Shown here: piece by piece, positions 57,446 to 64,000 of the stretch | Layout of the letters: each line of letters begins with the position of its first letter | Numbering within the stretch: the stretch's first letter is position 1 | DNA from: Fulvimarina manganoxydans | Lineage (GTDB): Bacteria > Pseudomonadota > Alphaproteobacteria > Rhizobiales > Rhizobiaceae | Direction: 5' to 3' | Length of the DNA: 64,000 nt | NCBI RefSeq assembly: GCF_900176465.1 | Contig: NZ_FWXR01000002.1 | Location: 62,001-126,000 of the forward strand | The notes under the pieces: model-generated | What the model saw: only the letters and a program-made list of their open reading frames with translations | The model's database searches: none | What the model was told of the DNA's origin: nothing | Position numbers and translations under genes: made by a program

Positions 57446-57923
57446 CGACATTTTGCAGATGATCCCCTGGCTCGTTCGCCAGAAGGCGGAAGAGCAAAGG
57501 CGCAATCGCAACCGGCGCCGGGCGGGACGGATCATCGAAGCCAAGCCGGCGGAAGGGCTCTATCGGGTTCGGTTCCGCGATGAAGACGGTGAGACGCCTG
57601 CCTTTGATAGCCCATGGCTCCCGGTTCGGGCCGTCTCGACTGGCGGTCTCAAAATCCAGGCGGAGCCGACCATCGGCCAGTGGGTCGAGGTCGTGTCCGA
57701 AAGCGGCGAGATGATCGACGGGTGGATCGAGATGAGCGGCTTCAACGACGACGATCCGCGCCCGCACGACAAGAACGGCGAGCTGGCCGTGAGCGTGTCG
57801 GATGGAGCGTATCGCCAGACCATCGCTCAGAACGGTTCCGAGACCACCAAGGCGGTAAGCCGGACGCACAACACGGACGGCGACATCGACTTCAATACTG
57901 GCGGCATAGTCCGTTTCAACTAA
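57429..57923 (+). CDS. Baseplate assembly protein V (tail spike)
   Basis: 164 residues. After a basic N-terminal helix (MIPWLVRQKAEEQRRNRNRR) there is an OB-fold (AGRIIEAKPAEGLYRVRFRD, then WLPVRAVSTGG and EPTIGQWVEVVSESG) and a C-terminal beta part (DGAYRQTIAQNGSETT, DIDFNTGG). This is the P2/Mu gpV layout: the central membrane-piercing spike of a contractile tail. It begins the P2-type V-W-J-I gene order. Confidence 0.88.
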   Translation: MSLPPDDILQMIPWLVRQKAEEQRRNRNRRRAGRIIEAKPAEGLYRVRFRDEDGETPAFDSPWLPVRAVSTGGLKIQAEPTIGQWVEVVSESGEMIDGWIEMSGFNDDDPRPHDKNGELAVSVSDGAYRQTIAQNGSETTKAVSRTHNTDGDIDFNTGGIVRFN

Positions 57924-57937
57924 CCGCGTGAGGTTTC

Positions 57938-58240
57938 ATGCTTTTGCCCGGCGTCATTTTCATTCGCAAGTTCAGAGATGAATTCTCTGGTTTGCCGATG
58001 TCTATCGGCTATGCCCATCCGCTTACGGTTGCCGCAGAGACCGCTGAGAACGCGCTGTTGATGGCCGTCGATAACACGGTGGCTGAGACGACCCCGCAGG
58101 AAATCGAAGCAAGCGCCATGGAAATGATGCCAGTCAGCGCAACGGACTTCGAAAGAAGCGTGGCCGGCTCTTTGGCAAAGCTCGCGGCCATCGTTCAGAT
58201 TGCCAGCGTGACGCAATGTCAGATCCCGTCGCCACGCTAG
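57938..58240 (+). CDS. Hypothetical protein between V and PAAR genes
   Basis: 100 residues starting MLLPGVIFIRKFRDEFSGLP. Ala/Met/Glu-rich helix in the middle (ENALLMAVDNTVAETTPQEI). Its 3' end overlaps the PAAR gene by 25 bases. No family recognised. Confidence 0.5.
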   Translation: MLLPGVIFIRKFRDEFSGLPMSIGYAHPLTVAAETAENALLMAVDNTVAETTPQEIEASAMEMMPVSATDFERSVAGSLAKLAAIVQIASVTQCQIPSPR

Positions 58241-58479
58241 GCGACGGCGCGAGCCATCCCGGCAAAATCACAAGTTCATGTTCCCGTCATTACGCGAACA
58301 ATGGTCGCCTGATCGCAAGACAGGGCGACACTTTTACGTGCGAGTGGCACGGCGAAAACCCCATCCTCGGCAACGTCTCGCCGAAGGTTCAAGTCGAAGG
58401 CCAGATGGCCGCTCGGCATGGCTCCATCTGCGCATGCGGCGCCGTGATCGTCGCCTCCGCAATATCCCCAGAGGTTTGA
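58216..58479 (+). CDS. PAAR-domain spike tip protein
   Basis: 87 residues. The PAAR pattern is clear: VATLGDGASHPGKITSSCSR, then RQGDTFTCEWHG and AARHGSICACGAVI. The Cys and His residues probably hold the iron or zinc that stiffens the cone. It sharpens the tip of the V spike for cell puncture, and is found with contractile tails and type VI secretion. Confidence 0.88.
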   Translation: MSDPVATLGDGASHPGKITSSCSRHYANNGRLIARQGDTFTCEWHGENPILGNVSPKVQVEGQMAARHGSICACGAVIVASAISPEV

Positions 58480-58480
58480 G

Positions 58481-58669
58481 ATGCAGACCAAGACTTACAC
58501 CGTCATGGAGCCCGGCTTCCTGTTCGGCGATCACTATCCCAAGGGCGCCAAGATCGAGCTGAACGAAAAGCAGGCGCGTCGCTTCGTCGACGAGGGCCGG
58601 ATCGCTCTACCGAAGGCTGAAGAGCCCAAGAAGGCGCCTGCGCCGGCCAAAACGGACACGAAGGACTGA
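58481..58669 (+). CDS. Small phage protein with Lys/Pro/Ala tail
   Basis: 62 residues. MQTKTYTVMEPGFLFGDHYP and KGAKIELNEKQARRFVDEGR resemble the short N-terminal domain of Mu-like FluMu proteins; the tail is EEPKKAPAPAKTDTKD. It starts two bases after the PAAR stop. Function unknown. Confidence 0.6.
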   Translation: MQTKTYTVMEPGFLFGDHYPKGAKIELNEKQARRFVDEGRIALPKAEEPKKAPAPAKTDTKD

Positions 58670-58673
58670 GCCG

Positions 58674-59057
58674 TTGCCAGCGTCCGTCGGGATCAACCGA
58701 CAGGTCGGGCGCCCTCTGACCGGATGGGAGCACGTCGAGCAAAGCATTGCCGTCATCCTCACAACGCCGATCGGTTCCCGCGTGATGCGCCGTGAGTTTG
58801 GCTCCGAGGTTCCAGCTTTGATCGACAGGCCAATGACGAACAGGGTGATCCTGGCCGTCTATGCGGCAACGGCCAATGCTCTGCGCCGATGGGAGCCGCG
58901 CTTCCGGCTGACGCGGTGCCAACTCCAGCAGGCTTCGCTGACCGGCGAATTATCGATCGCGCTGTTCGGCACGTATTACCCGAGCGGCCATCTCGGCGAT
59001 TTCACACCAGATCGGTCTGAGATGACCAGCGTCGTTAGCCTGGGGAGGGCGGCATGA
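58674..59057 (+). CDS. Baseplate protein W (gp25-like)
   Basis: 127 residues from a TTG start. The gp25/W family pattern is present: EHVEQSIAVILTTPIGSRVM, RREFGSEVPALIDRP and a later LTGELSIALFG. It belongs to the wedge of the baseplate and starts sheath polymerisation in contractile tails. It overlaps gene J by four bases. Confidence 0.9.
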   Translation: MPASVGINRQVGRPLTGWEHVEQSIAVILTTPIGSRVMRREFGSEVPALIDRPMTNRVILAVYAATANALRRWEPRFRLTRCQLQQASLTGELSIALFGTYYPSGHLGDFTPDRSEMTSVVSLGRAA

Positions 59058-59923
59058 AGACGTTTGTTGCCCCCCAGATCAATCCTTCTCTCCTTCCGGC
59101 ACCGGATGCGATCGAAGAGGTTGATTTCGAGAGCATCCGATCTGATCGTATTACCGACTTCGTACAGCGCGCCGCATCGGAAGGGCTTGATTATGATGTC
59201 GGAGGACTGGAGACGGATCCAGTCGTCATCGTCGAAGAAGTCGACTCATATCGGGAAACTCTTGTTCGAGCCCGCATCAATGACGGCATCCGCGCAGTTC
59301 TGCCTGCCTTCGCTAAGGGTGCGGATCTCGATCATGTCGCCTTAAAATCGGGCGTCGTTCGCCAGCCCGGCTGGTCGGACAAGACGCTGCTCCAGGCCTA
59401 TCTCGCCAATTTCGCTCGACCCTCTGCCGGGTCGGAAGACGCCTACATCATCCATTGCGTCGAGGCTTGGCCGGACGCCTATGACGTGGCCGTGCGGCAC
59501 GCCGGGCGTGGCCAAGTGGCAATCACCTTGCTGGCGAAGCCCGGCGAGCGGGTGCCGGAAGGTGCTTTCGACGCTATCCGCGAAAGGCTGCGCGGGCGGT
59601 ATGCAGTGCCGCTGACCGACCGCGATATGATTACCATCGGCGAAGCATCGCTACCGGTATGGACGGCGGCCGTCACGCTTGTCGTGCCGCCCGGCCCGGC
59701 GCCCTCCGGCATAGTCGCAGCCGCCGAGAAGCAATTCGCTGATCTTGCCGCGATCACCTATGCGATCGGGATGGGCGTGCCGCTTGACGCCATCTATGCC
59801 GCCGCCCGGGTGCCGAACGTCCTTTCGGTTCGCCTCGACGAGCCGTTCGTGGAGATCCCGCGATCGGTTAACGCGGCGCCCGTGTTCGGTGGCGTCCGCA
59901 TTCGAACAGAGGTCGCCCGATGA
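59054..59923 (+). CDS. Baseplate protein J
   Basis: 289 residues. Typical gpJ segments are VVIVEEVDSYRETLVRARIN, GADLDHVALKSGVVRQPGWS and YAVPLTDRDMITIGEASLPV. It is the main wedge protein of the P2-type baseplate. Overlaps W and I by four bases each. Confidence 0.92.
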   Translation: MKTFVAPQINPSLLPAPDAIEEVDFESIRSDRITDFVQRAASEGLDYDVGGLETDPVVIVEEVDSYRETLVRARINDGIRAVLPAFAKGADLDHVALKSGVVRQPGWSDKTLLQAYLANFARPSAGSEDAYIIHCVEAWPDAYDVAVRHAGRGQVAITLLAKPGERVPEGAFDAIRERLRGRYAVPLTDRDMITIGEASLPVWTAAVTLVVPPGPAPSGIVAAAEKQFADLAAITYAIGMGVPLDAIYAAARVPNVLSVRLDEPFVEIPRSVNAAPVFGGVRIRTEVAR

Positions 59924-61203
59924 TCCCGTTCGAGAGGCACCTCCTGCCGCTGTCGTCTTCGACGGCGCTGGAACGCGTCATCTCGGCGACTTCGCATCGG
60001 TTGCTCGATCTGCCGGTCCCGTTTCGCGAGACGCTCGACCCGCTCACGACGCCGGCAGAATTTCTGCCAATCCTCGCTCATGGGCAGTCGGTCGACCTTT
60101 GGCGCGAGGAATGGCCCGAGGAAAAGCAGCGCTGGGTCGTCGACAACTGGTACAAATTCGAAGCGGCCAAGGGCACGCTTGGCGGTCTCGAAGACTTTGT
60201 CGGCCTCGTCGATGCGGCGGTGGTTCACGTCATCATCCCGCCGCAGGACGCGTTCTGGGAAGAGGATTTGACGCTCGAAGAGCACCGGGCTTTCCTTGAG
60301 CGGTTTCGCCAGCTCCGGGTCTATCCGTTCTTTCCGGAGATCAAGCACACCGAGGATTGCTTCCCGTCGTCGGACCTTGTCGCCGATGCCGATGCCTATT
60401 GGGATGACATGGTCCTGCTCGACGAGGGGGCGGACAACATCTTCCGCCGGGCGGCCTATCTTTACGATCCAGCCGATGGGTCGATGACGGAGCTGACCTT
60501 CCGCACGACGACGGAGCTGGTCACCCGCGAGACCTATGTCACTTATGACGAAGTGGTCTTGCCGTCGAAGCCGTCCGAAGGCTTCTTCTGGGACGACTGC
60601 CTCGGCGCCTATTTCCTCGACGCCGACGGCTCGGCTGACCGGCTCGTCTATCGGGTGGCGACGGATCGCTCGGCGATGTGGGCGCGCAACCGGGCGCAGA
60701 TCAACACGGTCGCGCCCTCGCTCGATCCGATCAACATCGACCCCGAGCTCGTCTCGGAAACGGCGCCATTGCGGCCAGGTGACGACTGCTATGACGCCGA
60801 CAGCTTCTGGGACGACTGCTATCTGCCGGAGAACGATTCCTGGCGCTTCGTCTATGAGCGCACGTTCCTCTTCGAGCCCGATCGCGCTCCGAGCGGGCCG
60901 GGCGGCTTCGGCGGCACGTTCTGGGATCACGCTCGGCTCGGCATGCCGGAGTTTCAGGCGATCGCGAAGGTCGATGTGACCGACACCCAGCCGGTCTTCG
61001 CGTTTGGTGACGGATTCTGGGGCGAATGCCTGCCCGACCCTGACCTGCGCAAATATGAGGACGTTCTCGACGCGGCCGATCTCGCCCGCGCAGCGCGCGA
61101 TCAAATCCTCGTCGACACTGCCATCTACCGCCCGCGCCGGGTCGGCGATCCGATCATCATGGGCAAATCCCGCGTCGGCGACTTCGTCCCCGACTTCTTC
61201 TGA
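59920..61203 (+). CDS. Tail protein I, enlarged, with FW(D/E)D repeats
   Basis: 427 residues, more than twice P2 gpI (176). The N-terminal 105 residues are the gpI domain (LERVISATSHRLLDLPVPFR, EEWPEEKQRWVVDNWYKFEA, KGTLGGLEDFV). The rest has six recurring aromatic-acidic motifs: FWEED (112), YWDDM (160), FWDDC (223), FWDDC (296), FWDHA (334) and FWGEC (367), spaced 33-73 residues. They may be small repeated beta units that join the baseplate to fibres. The arrangement is unusual. Confidence 0.8.
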   Translation: MIPFERHLLPLSSSTALERVISATSHRLLDLPVPFRETLDPLTTPAEFLPILAHGQSVDLWREEWPEEKQRWVVDNWYKFEAAKGTLGGLEDFVGLVDAAVVHVIIPPQDAFWEEDLTLEEHRAFLERFRQLRVYPFFPEIKHTEDCFPSSDLVADADAYWDDMVLLDEGADNIFRRAAYLYDPADGSMTELTFRTTTELVTRETYVTYDEVVLPSKPSEGFFWDDCLGAYFLDADGSADRLVYRVATDRSAMWARNRAQINTVAPSLDPINIDPELVSETAPLRPGDDCYDADSFWDDCYLPENDSWRFVYERTFLFEPDRAPSGPGGFGGTFWDHARLGMPEFQAIAKVDVTDTQPVFAFGDGFWGECLPDPDLRKYEDVLDAADLARAARDQILVDTAIYRPRRVGDPIIMGKSRVGDFVPDFF

Positions 61204-61228
61204 TCTTCCTTCACAATCGAGGACTGCA

Positions 61229-62488
61229 ATGGACCGTGCGGTAAACGTTCGGCCGAACCAGCAAATGACGGCTGGCGACGGGCAGAACATTCAAGAGTTC
61301 CTGCGCGCTGGCATCGCCCGGCTCATTCAGGATGCCTTCGGATCGACCGGCTATTATTCCGGCTTCCAGATCTCCCGGCGCGATGTCTGGGAAATCCAGT
61401 TCACCGAAGGGCGGCTCTACGTCTCGGGGCAGGCCTATTCGGAGCGCTCGCCGGCACCGATCAATCTCTACAATCAGCGCCCGCTCGAAGGGCAGCGGAA
61501 GATCGCGACCATCGTTGCGCGGGGCGAGCCAGTCGATAGCGACGACCAGCCGCGCAAGTTCTTGAAGGACGTGAACACCCGCGAGACGCAGGTCAACACG
61601 GTCTCGATGCTGAAGACCTGGACGGTTTTCCTTGAGGCCATCGTCGGCCCGCCCGCGGCCCAGCCCGTCGCCCCCGCCGCGCCCGCCGGCTATGTGAAGA
61701 TCGGCGAGGTGGAGCTGACCTCGGGCGGCATCCCATCAACCGACGGCATCCGCATGTCGCTTGAGACCGAGCTGCCGAACGTCACTGACATCCTGATGTC
61801 GGTCGACGTGCTCGAAGACTGGCGCGAGCAGACGGAAGTGTCTGTCGGCCGCCTGCGAACCGACCTCTTTGCGCTGTCGCGCTCGCTCGAAAATTATGCG
61901 TCGCTCGCGCTTCTGCAGGAGGTTCTTCAGCGGCTTTCCGCAACTGAGAAGACGGCGAACGATGCCCTGGCGCTCGCCAGCGACGAGCCATTCCTACTCG
62001 ATTTCATCGAAGAATTCGCGTCGGAAGAGGCAAGCGACACGGGCTATGCCGGATACTCGGCGCGCATCAAGGATGGGCGGCTGCGCTTCCCGCGCACCGA
62101 GGGGAACATCCAGGGCGGCATCCAGCTTGCCAATGCGATCGATCCGAAGGTCGACAAGGTCGGCGATGTGATCACGCCGAAATCGTCGGCGCGCACGGTC
62201 ATCGACAATTCGGGCAGCCTCGGCCCGTCCGTCCGTCTCCAATCCTACACCATCGCTGAGCAGCCCGTGAGCTACACACCGCCGAGTTCGCCAAGCGGCT
62301 ATCAGGCCCCGGTCGTCAACCAGCCGACCAAGACCGTCGCCCAGACGCAGGAGCCGGCGAAGACCTGGCTACCATCGACGCAGTCGCTCTCGCAGGTCCA
62401 GGCGTCCCTGGGGTCTGGCTACACCGTCACGGTCAAATCGCCGCCCAATCAGTTCGGCGTCGCGTCCTACTACGTCGTCAAAAAATAA
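61229..62488 (+). CDS. Tail fibre or baseplate-associated structural protein
   Basis: 419 residues starting MDRAVNVRPNQQMTAGDGQN. An N-terminal beta-rich domain with SERSPAPINLYNQRPLEGQR is similar to DUF4815-type fibre-base proteins; a Pro/Ala hinge lies near 145-158 (PPAAQPVAPAAPAGY). The middle is coiled (RTDLFALSRSLENYASLALL). The C-terminus is repetitive and Ser/Thr/Pro-rich. It follows gene I where P2 has its fibre gene H. Confidence 0.6.
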   Translation: MDRAVNVRPNQQMTAGDGQNIQEFLRAGIARLIQDAFGSTGYYSGFQISRRDVWEIQFTEGRLYVSGQAYSERSPAPINLYNQRPLEGQRKIATIVARGEPVDSDDQPRKFLKDVNTRETQVNTVSMLKTWTVFLEAIVGPPAAQPVAPAAPAGYVKIGEVELTSGGIPSTDGIRMSLETELPNVTDILMSVDVLEDWREQTEVSVGRLRTDLFALSRSLENYASLALLQEVLQRLSATEKTANDALALASDEPFLLDFIEEFASEEASDTGYAGYSARIKDGRLRFPRTEGNIQGGIQLANAIDPKVDKVGDVITPKSSARTVIDNSGSLGPSVRLQSYTIAEQPVSYTPPSSPSGYQAPVVNQPTKTVAQTQEPAKTWLPSTQSLSQVQASLGSGYTVTVKSPPNQFGVASYYVVKK

Positions 62489-62512
62489 GCTCGGAAAGGC
62501 GGGGAAGCACCC

Positions 62513-63559
62513 ATGGCAACGCATACTGCACAAGGCCGGGCTCAAACCTTCATCGCGGCATCCGGCGGCCGCCTCAAGGATCTGACGCTCTACTTTCAAT
62601 CCAAGGCCAGCGTCGGCAACGTCGTGGCCGTGATCTGCCACACGGACGGTGGCTACCCGAACATCGCCAACGCGATCGTTGAGGTGACGATCACGCCTGC
62701 GGATATCATCGTCGGAGCCGTTGGCACGAAGATCCCGCTGCCGCCGGAATCGCTCGTGGCCGGTCAGCGCTACGGCCTCGTCATTCTGTCTGCCGGGGAC
62801 CACGCGCTCTATACGTCGGCCAAGCCGCGCTCAACGACACAGGGTCAACATTGGGCGTTGAACGGGTCGAGCAGTTACATCAAGGGCGATCAGGACGCTT
62901 ACGACATCGCGTTCCGGCTGACCTATCAGACCTATGAGCAGCCGCAGTGCATCGTCGATCTCGGGGCGATCACCTTCGCGGGCGGGATGGACGGCGTCGT
63001 CATCGACGGTGTGGTCGACGAGCCGTCTGGCACGGACATCTATTTCGAGATCCAGAAGGCCGGGGGTCAATGGCAGACGATTGGCATCACCGGCGGTCAG
63101 CGGCTCCAGGCCGATTTTACGGACCGGCCGGACAGCATCCAATTTCGCGCCGTTTTCAACGGCACGTCCGAAAAGATGCCCAGCCTTGTGGTCGGCGGCG
63201 CGCGGACGGCCATCAAGCCGTTCCGCAACGAGTCGACCTTCAAGCACGCATCGAACGAGATCGATGCCGGGGCGGGTGAGACCGTCAGCTATGTGAAGCT
63301 GAACGCCGTCCTCGACTTCTTCGACACCGATGACGACGACTATTCCTTCGACATGCAACTCGATGTCGGCGGCTCGATCATCAATCCGGCCAGCGTGAAG
63401 GACGTCCACTTGCGCGACTCGACGCTTGTCTCGCGCACGGCGATCTTCGAACTCGGCACGCCGACGCAGACCTATGCGGCGGTTCTGACGGGGGCAATGG
63501 CGACCGGCCGCCTGGAACGCTTCACGGTCGACAACGTCAAGCACTATGCAAAGGCGTAA
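62513..63559 (+). CDS. Hypothetical phage tail/fibre protein (348 aa)
   Basis: Starts MATHTAQGRAQTFIAASGGR and is beta-rich throughout, with repeated Gly/Asp turns (DLGAITFAGGMDGVVIDGVV). It looks like a receptor-facing or fibre-assembly protein. No family recognised. The preceding GGAAAGGCGGGG is a good ribosome site. Confidence 0.6.
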   Translation: MATHTAQGRAQTFIAASGGRLKDLTLYFQSKASVGNVVAVICHTDGGYPNIANAIVEVTITPADIIVGAVGTKIPLPPESLVAGQRYGLVILSAGDHALYTSAKPRSTTQGQHWALNGSSSYIKGDQDAYDIAFRLTYQTYEQPQCIVDLGAITFAGGMDGVVIDGVVDEPSGTDIYFEIQKAGGQWQTIGITGGQRLQADFTDRPDSIQFRAVFNGTSEKMPSLVVGGARTAIKPFRNESTFKHASNEIDAGAGETVSYVKLNAVLDFFDTDDDDYSFDMQLDVGGSIINPASVKDVHLRDSTLVSRTAIFELGTPTQTYAAVLTGAMATGRLERFTVDNVKHYAKA

Positions 63560-63565
63560 TCTCCT

Positions 63566-64000
63566 ATGCGCAAATACCCGATCCCTTACGCCGTCCAGGG
63601 CAACGAGGACTACACGCCTGAATTCTGGAACGATTTCCGCGAGGATGTGGATATCCGCATCCATGTGATCGAGGAATTTCGAGAGCTGGTCCTTGGCGAC
63701 GGCTATCTCGGCGGCCTTATCAAGGAGGCGCGGGACACCCTGCAAGGCGTTCTCGACCCGGCTGTTCAGACGATCCAGAAGATCCAGGAGAAGGGCTTCC
63801 TCGTCGCGCGATCCACAACGAGCGTGACGCTTGCCGAAGGCGCCGAACTCGGCTGGATCATCTCGGAAGGCGACTCCCGTGATCTCTTCACGCCCTCGAC
63901 CTTCACCATTCTGGCGAACACGTCCGAGCCGACGAACTATGCGGTGCTGCGCACGATCTCCTATGATCGCGATAGCGGTACGTATTTCGCCGAGGTCGTG
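63566..64000 (+). CDS. Tail-region protein, 3' end outside window
   Basis: The first 145 codons of an open frame starting MRKYPIPYAVQGNEDYTPEF. A helical N-terminus (EDVDIRIHVIEEFRELVLGD) and then a beta-rich part (GFLVARSTTSVTLAEGAELG) suggest a fibre or tail-tip protein. It starts six bases after the preceding gene and is cut by the window end. Confidence 0.7.
   Translation, partial: MRKYPIPYAVQGNEDYTPEFWNDFREDVDIRIHVIEEFRELVLGDGYLGGLIKEARDTLQGVLDPAVQTIQKIQEKGFLVARSTTSVTLAEGAELGWIISEGDSRDLFTPSTFTILANTSEPTNYAVLRTISYDRDSGTYFAEVV

Larger units (their letters stand above)
24250..64000. mobile_element. Incomplete temperate prophage, lambda-like head and P2-like contractile tail
   Basis: From the tRNA-Thr fragment to the window end every gene is phage-type. 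The order is attL, integrase, leftward early operon, immunity region, rightward recombination/replication operon, origin, NusG-like gene, packaging and head genes, baseplate and fibre genes. All structural frames are intact, so it may be functional. Sheath, tube, tape measure and lysis genes, and the right attachment site, would have to lie beyond 64000. At least 39.7 kb are present. Confidence 0.93.

Noticed and set aside
59794-61290. Minus-strand frame (498 codons) opposite tail protein I
   Set aside because: Antisense shadow; the plus strand fits the baseplate operon with four-base overlaps.

Overview
The window comes from a GC-rich alphaproteobacterium, most likely of the Hyphomicrobiales (Rhizobiales). 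Evidence is the codon use, TRAP transporters with GntR/FCD regulators, the phn gene order, and the many alphaproteobacterial small proteins. The exact genus cannot be fixed from sequence alone. Bases 1 to about 24,249 are host chromosome. Bases 24,250 to the right end are an incomplete prophage whose right end lies outside the window.

Host part. A cut-off bile acid:sodium symporter homologue, an MscS-type channel and a phosphomannomutase come first. A catabolic region follows (4.7-17.1 kb). It holds two complete TRAP transporters, each with its own GntR/FCD regulator (one cluster with a dihydrodipicolinate-synthase-family aldolase), then an enolase-superfamily sugar-acid dehydratase, a gluconate-5-dehydrogenase-like SDR and an AGE-family sugar epimerase. 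Together they suggest uptake and breakdown of sugar acids, with the substrate unknown. Next come a lysophospholipid acyltransferase-like gene, an orphan part of the phosphonate pathway (DUF1045, phnM, phnN), a GGDEF/EAL protein with a ruined GGDEF site, and a small L,D-transpeptidase.

Prophage. The left end is a 51-base 3' fragment of a tRNA-Thr(GGT) next to a tyrosine integrase, so the phage integrated in that tRNA. A leftward operon of 17 tightly overlapping small genes (31.2 to 24.3 kb) includes thymidylate synthase and the integrase. The immunity region (31.2-32.6 kb) has a LexA/CI-like repressor flanked by two divergent promoters of identical architecture, each with a 17-bp near-palindromic operator in its spacer and a second operator upstream. 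A rightward operon of overlapping genes encodes a Cro-like protein, RusA, a Sak4-like ATPase with a DUF669 protein, a PD-(D/E)XK nuclease, a tandem Arc repressor, a sliding clamp (DnaN), a SNF2-like helicase with a DNA methyltransferase, a dCTP deaminase/dUTPase-like enzyme, a second SF2 helicase, a stand-alone DnaA domain IV protein and a primase-helicase. Directly after it lies a probable origin: seven copies of TGCGGARGT, AT-rich spacers, a hairpin and a perfect DnaA box. A NusG-like protein and a terminator separate this from the late genes.

Late genes. Packaging and head genes are lambda-like (Nu1, gpA, portal, gpW, ClpP-like protease with nested scaffold, gpD, gpE). They include an extra orphan P-loop ATPase. 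The tail genes are P2-like (V, PAAR, W, J, I, fibre-type proteins), so the particle should have a contractile tail. Sheath, tube, tape measure and lysis genes are not visible and would be expected to the right of the window.

The most interesting candidates are the self-contained replication module (own clamp, DnaA-like DNA-binding protein, primase-helicase and iteron origin), the phage NusG paralogue in front of a terminator, and the orphan ATPase in the head cluster.
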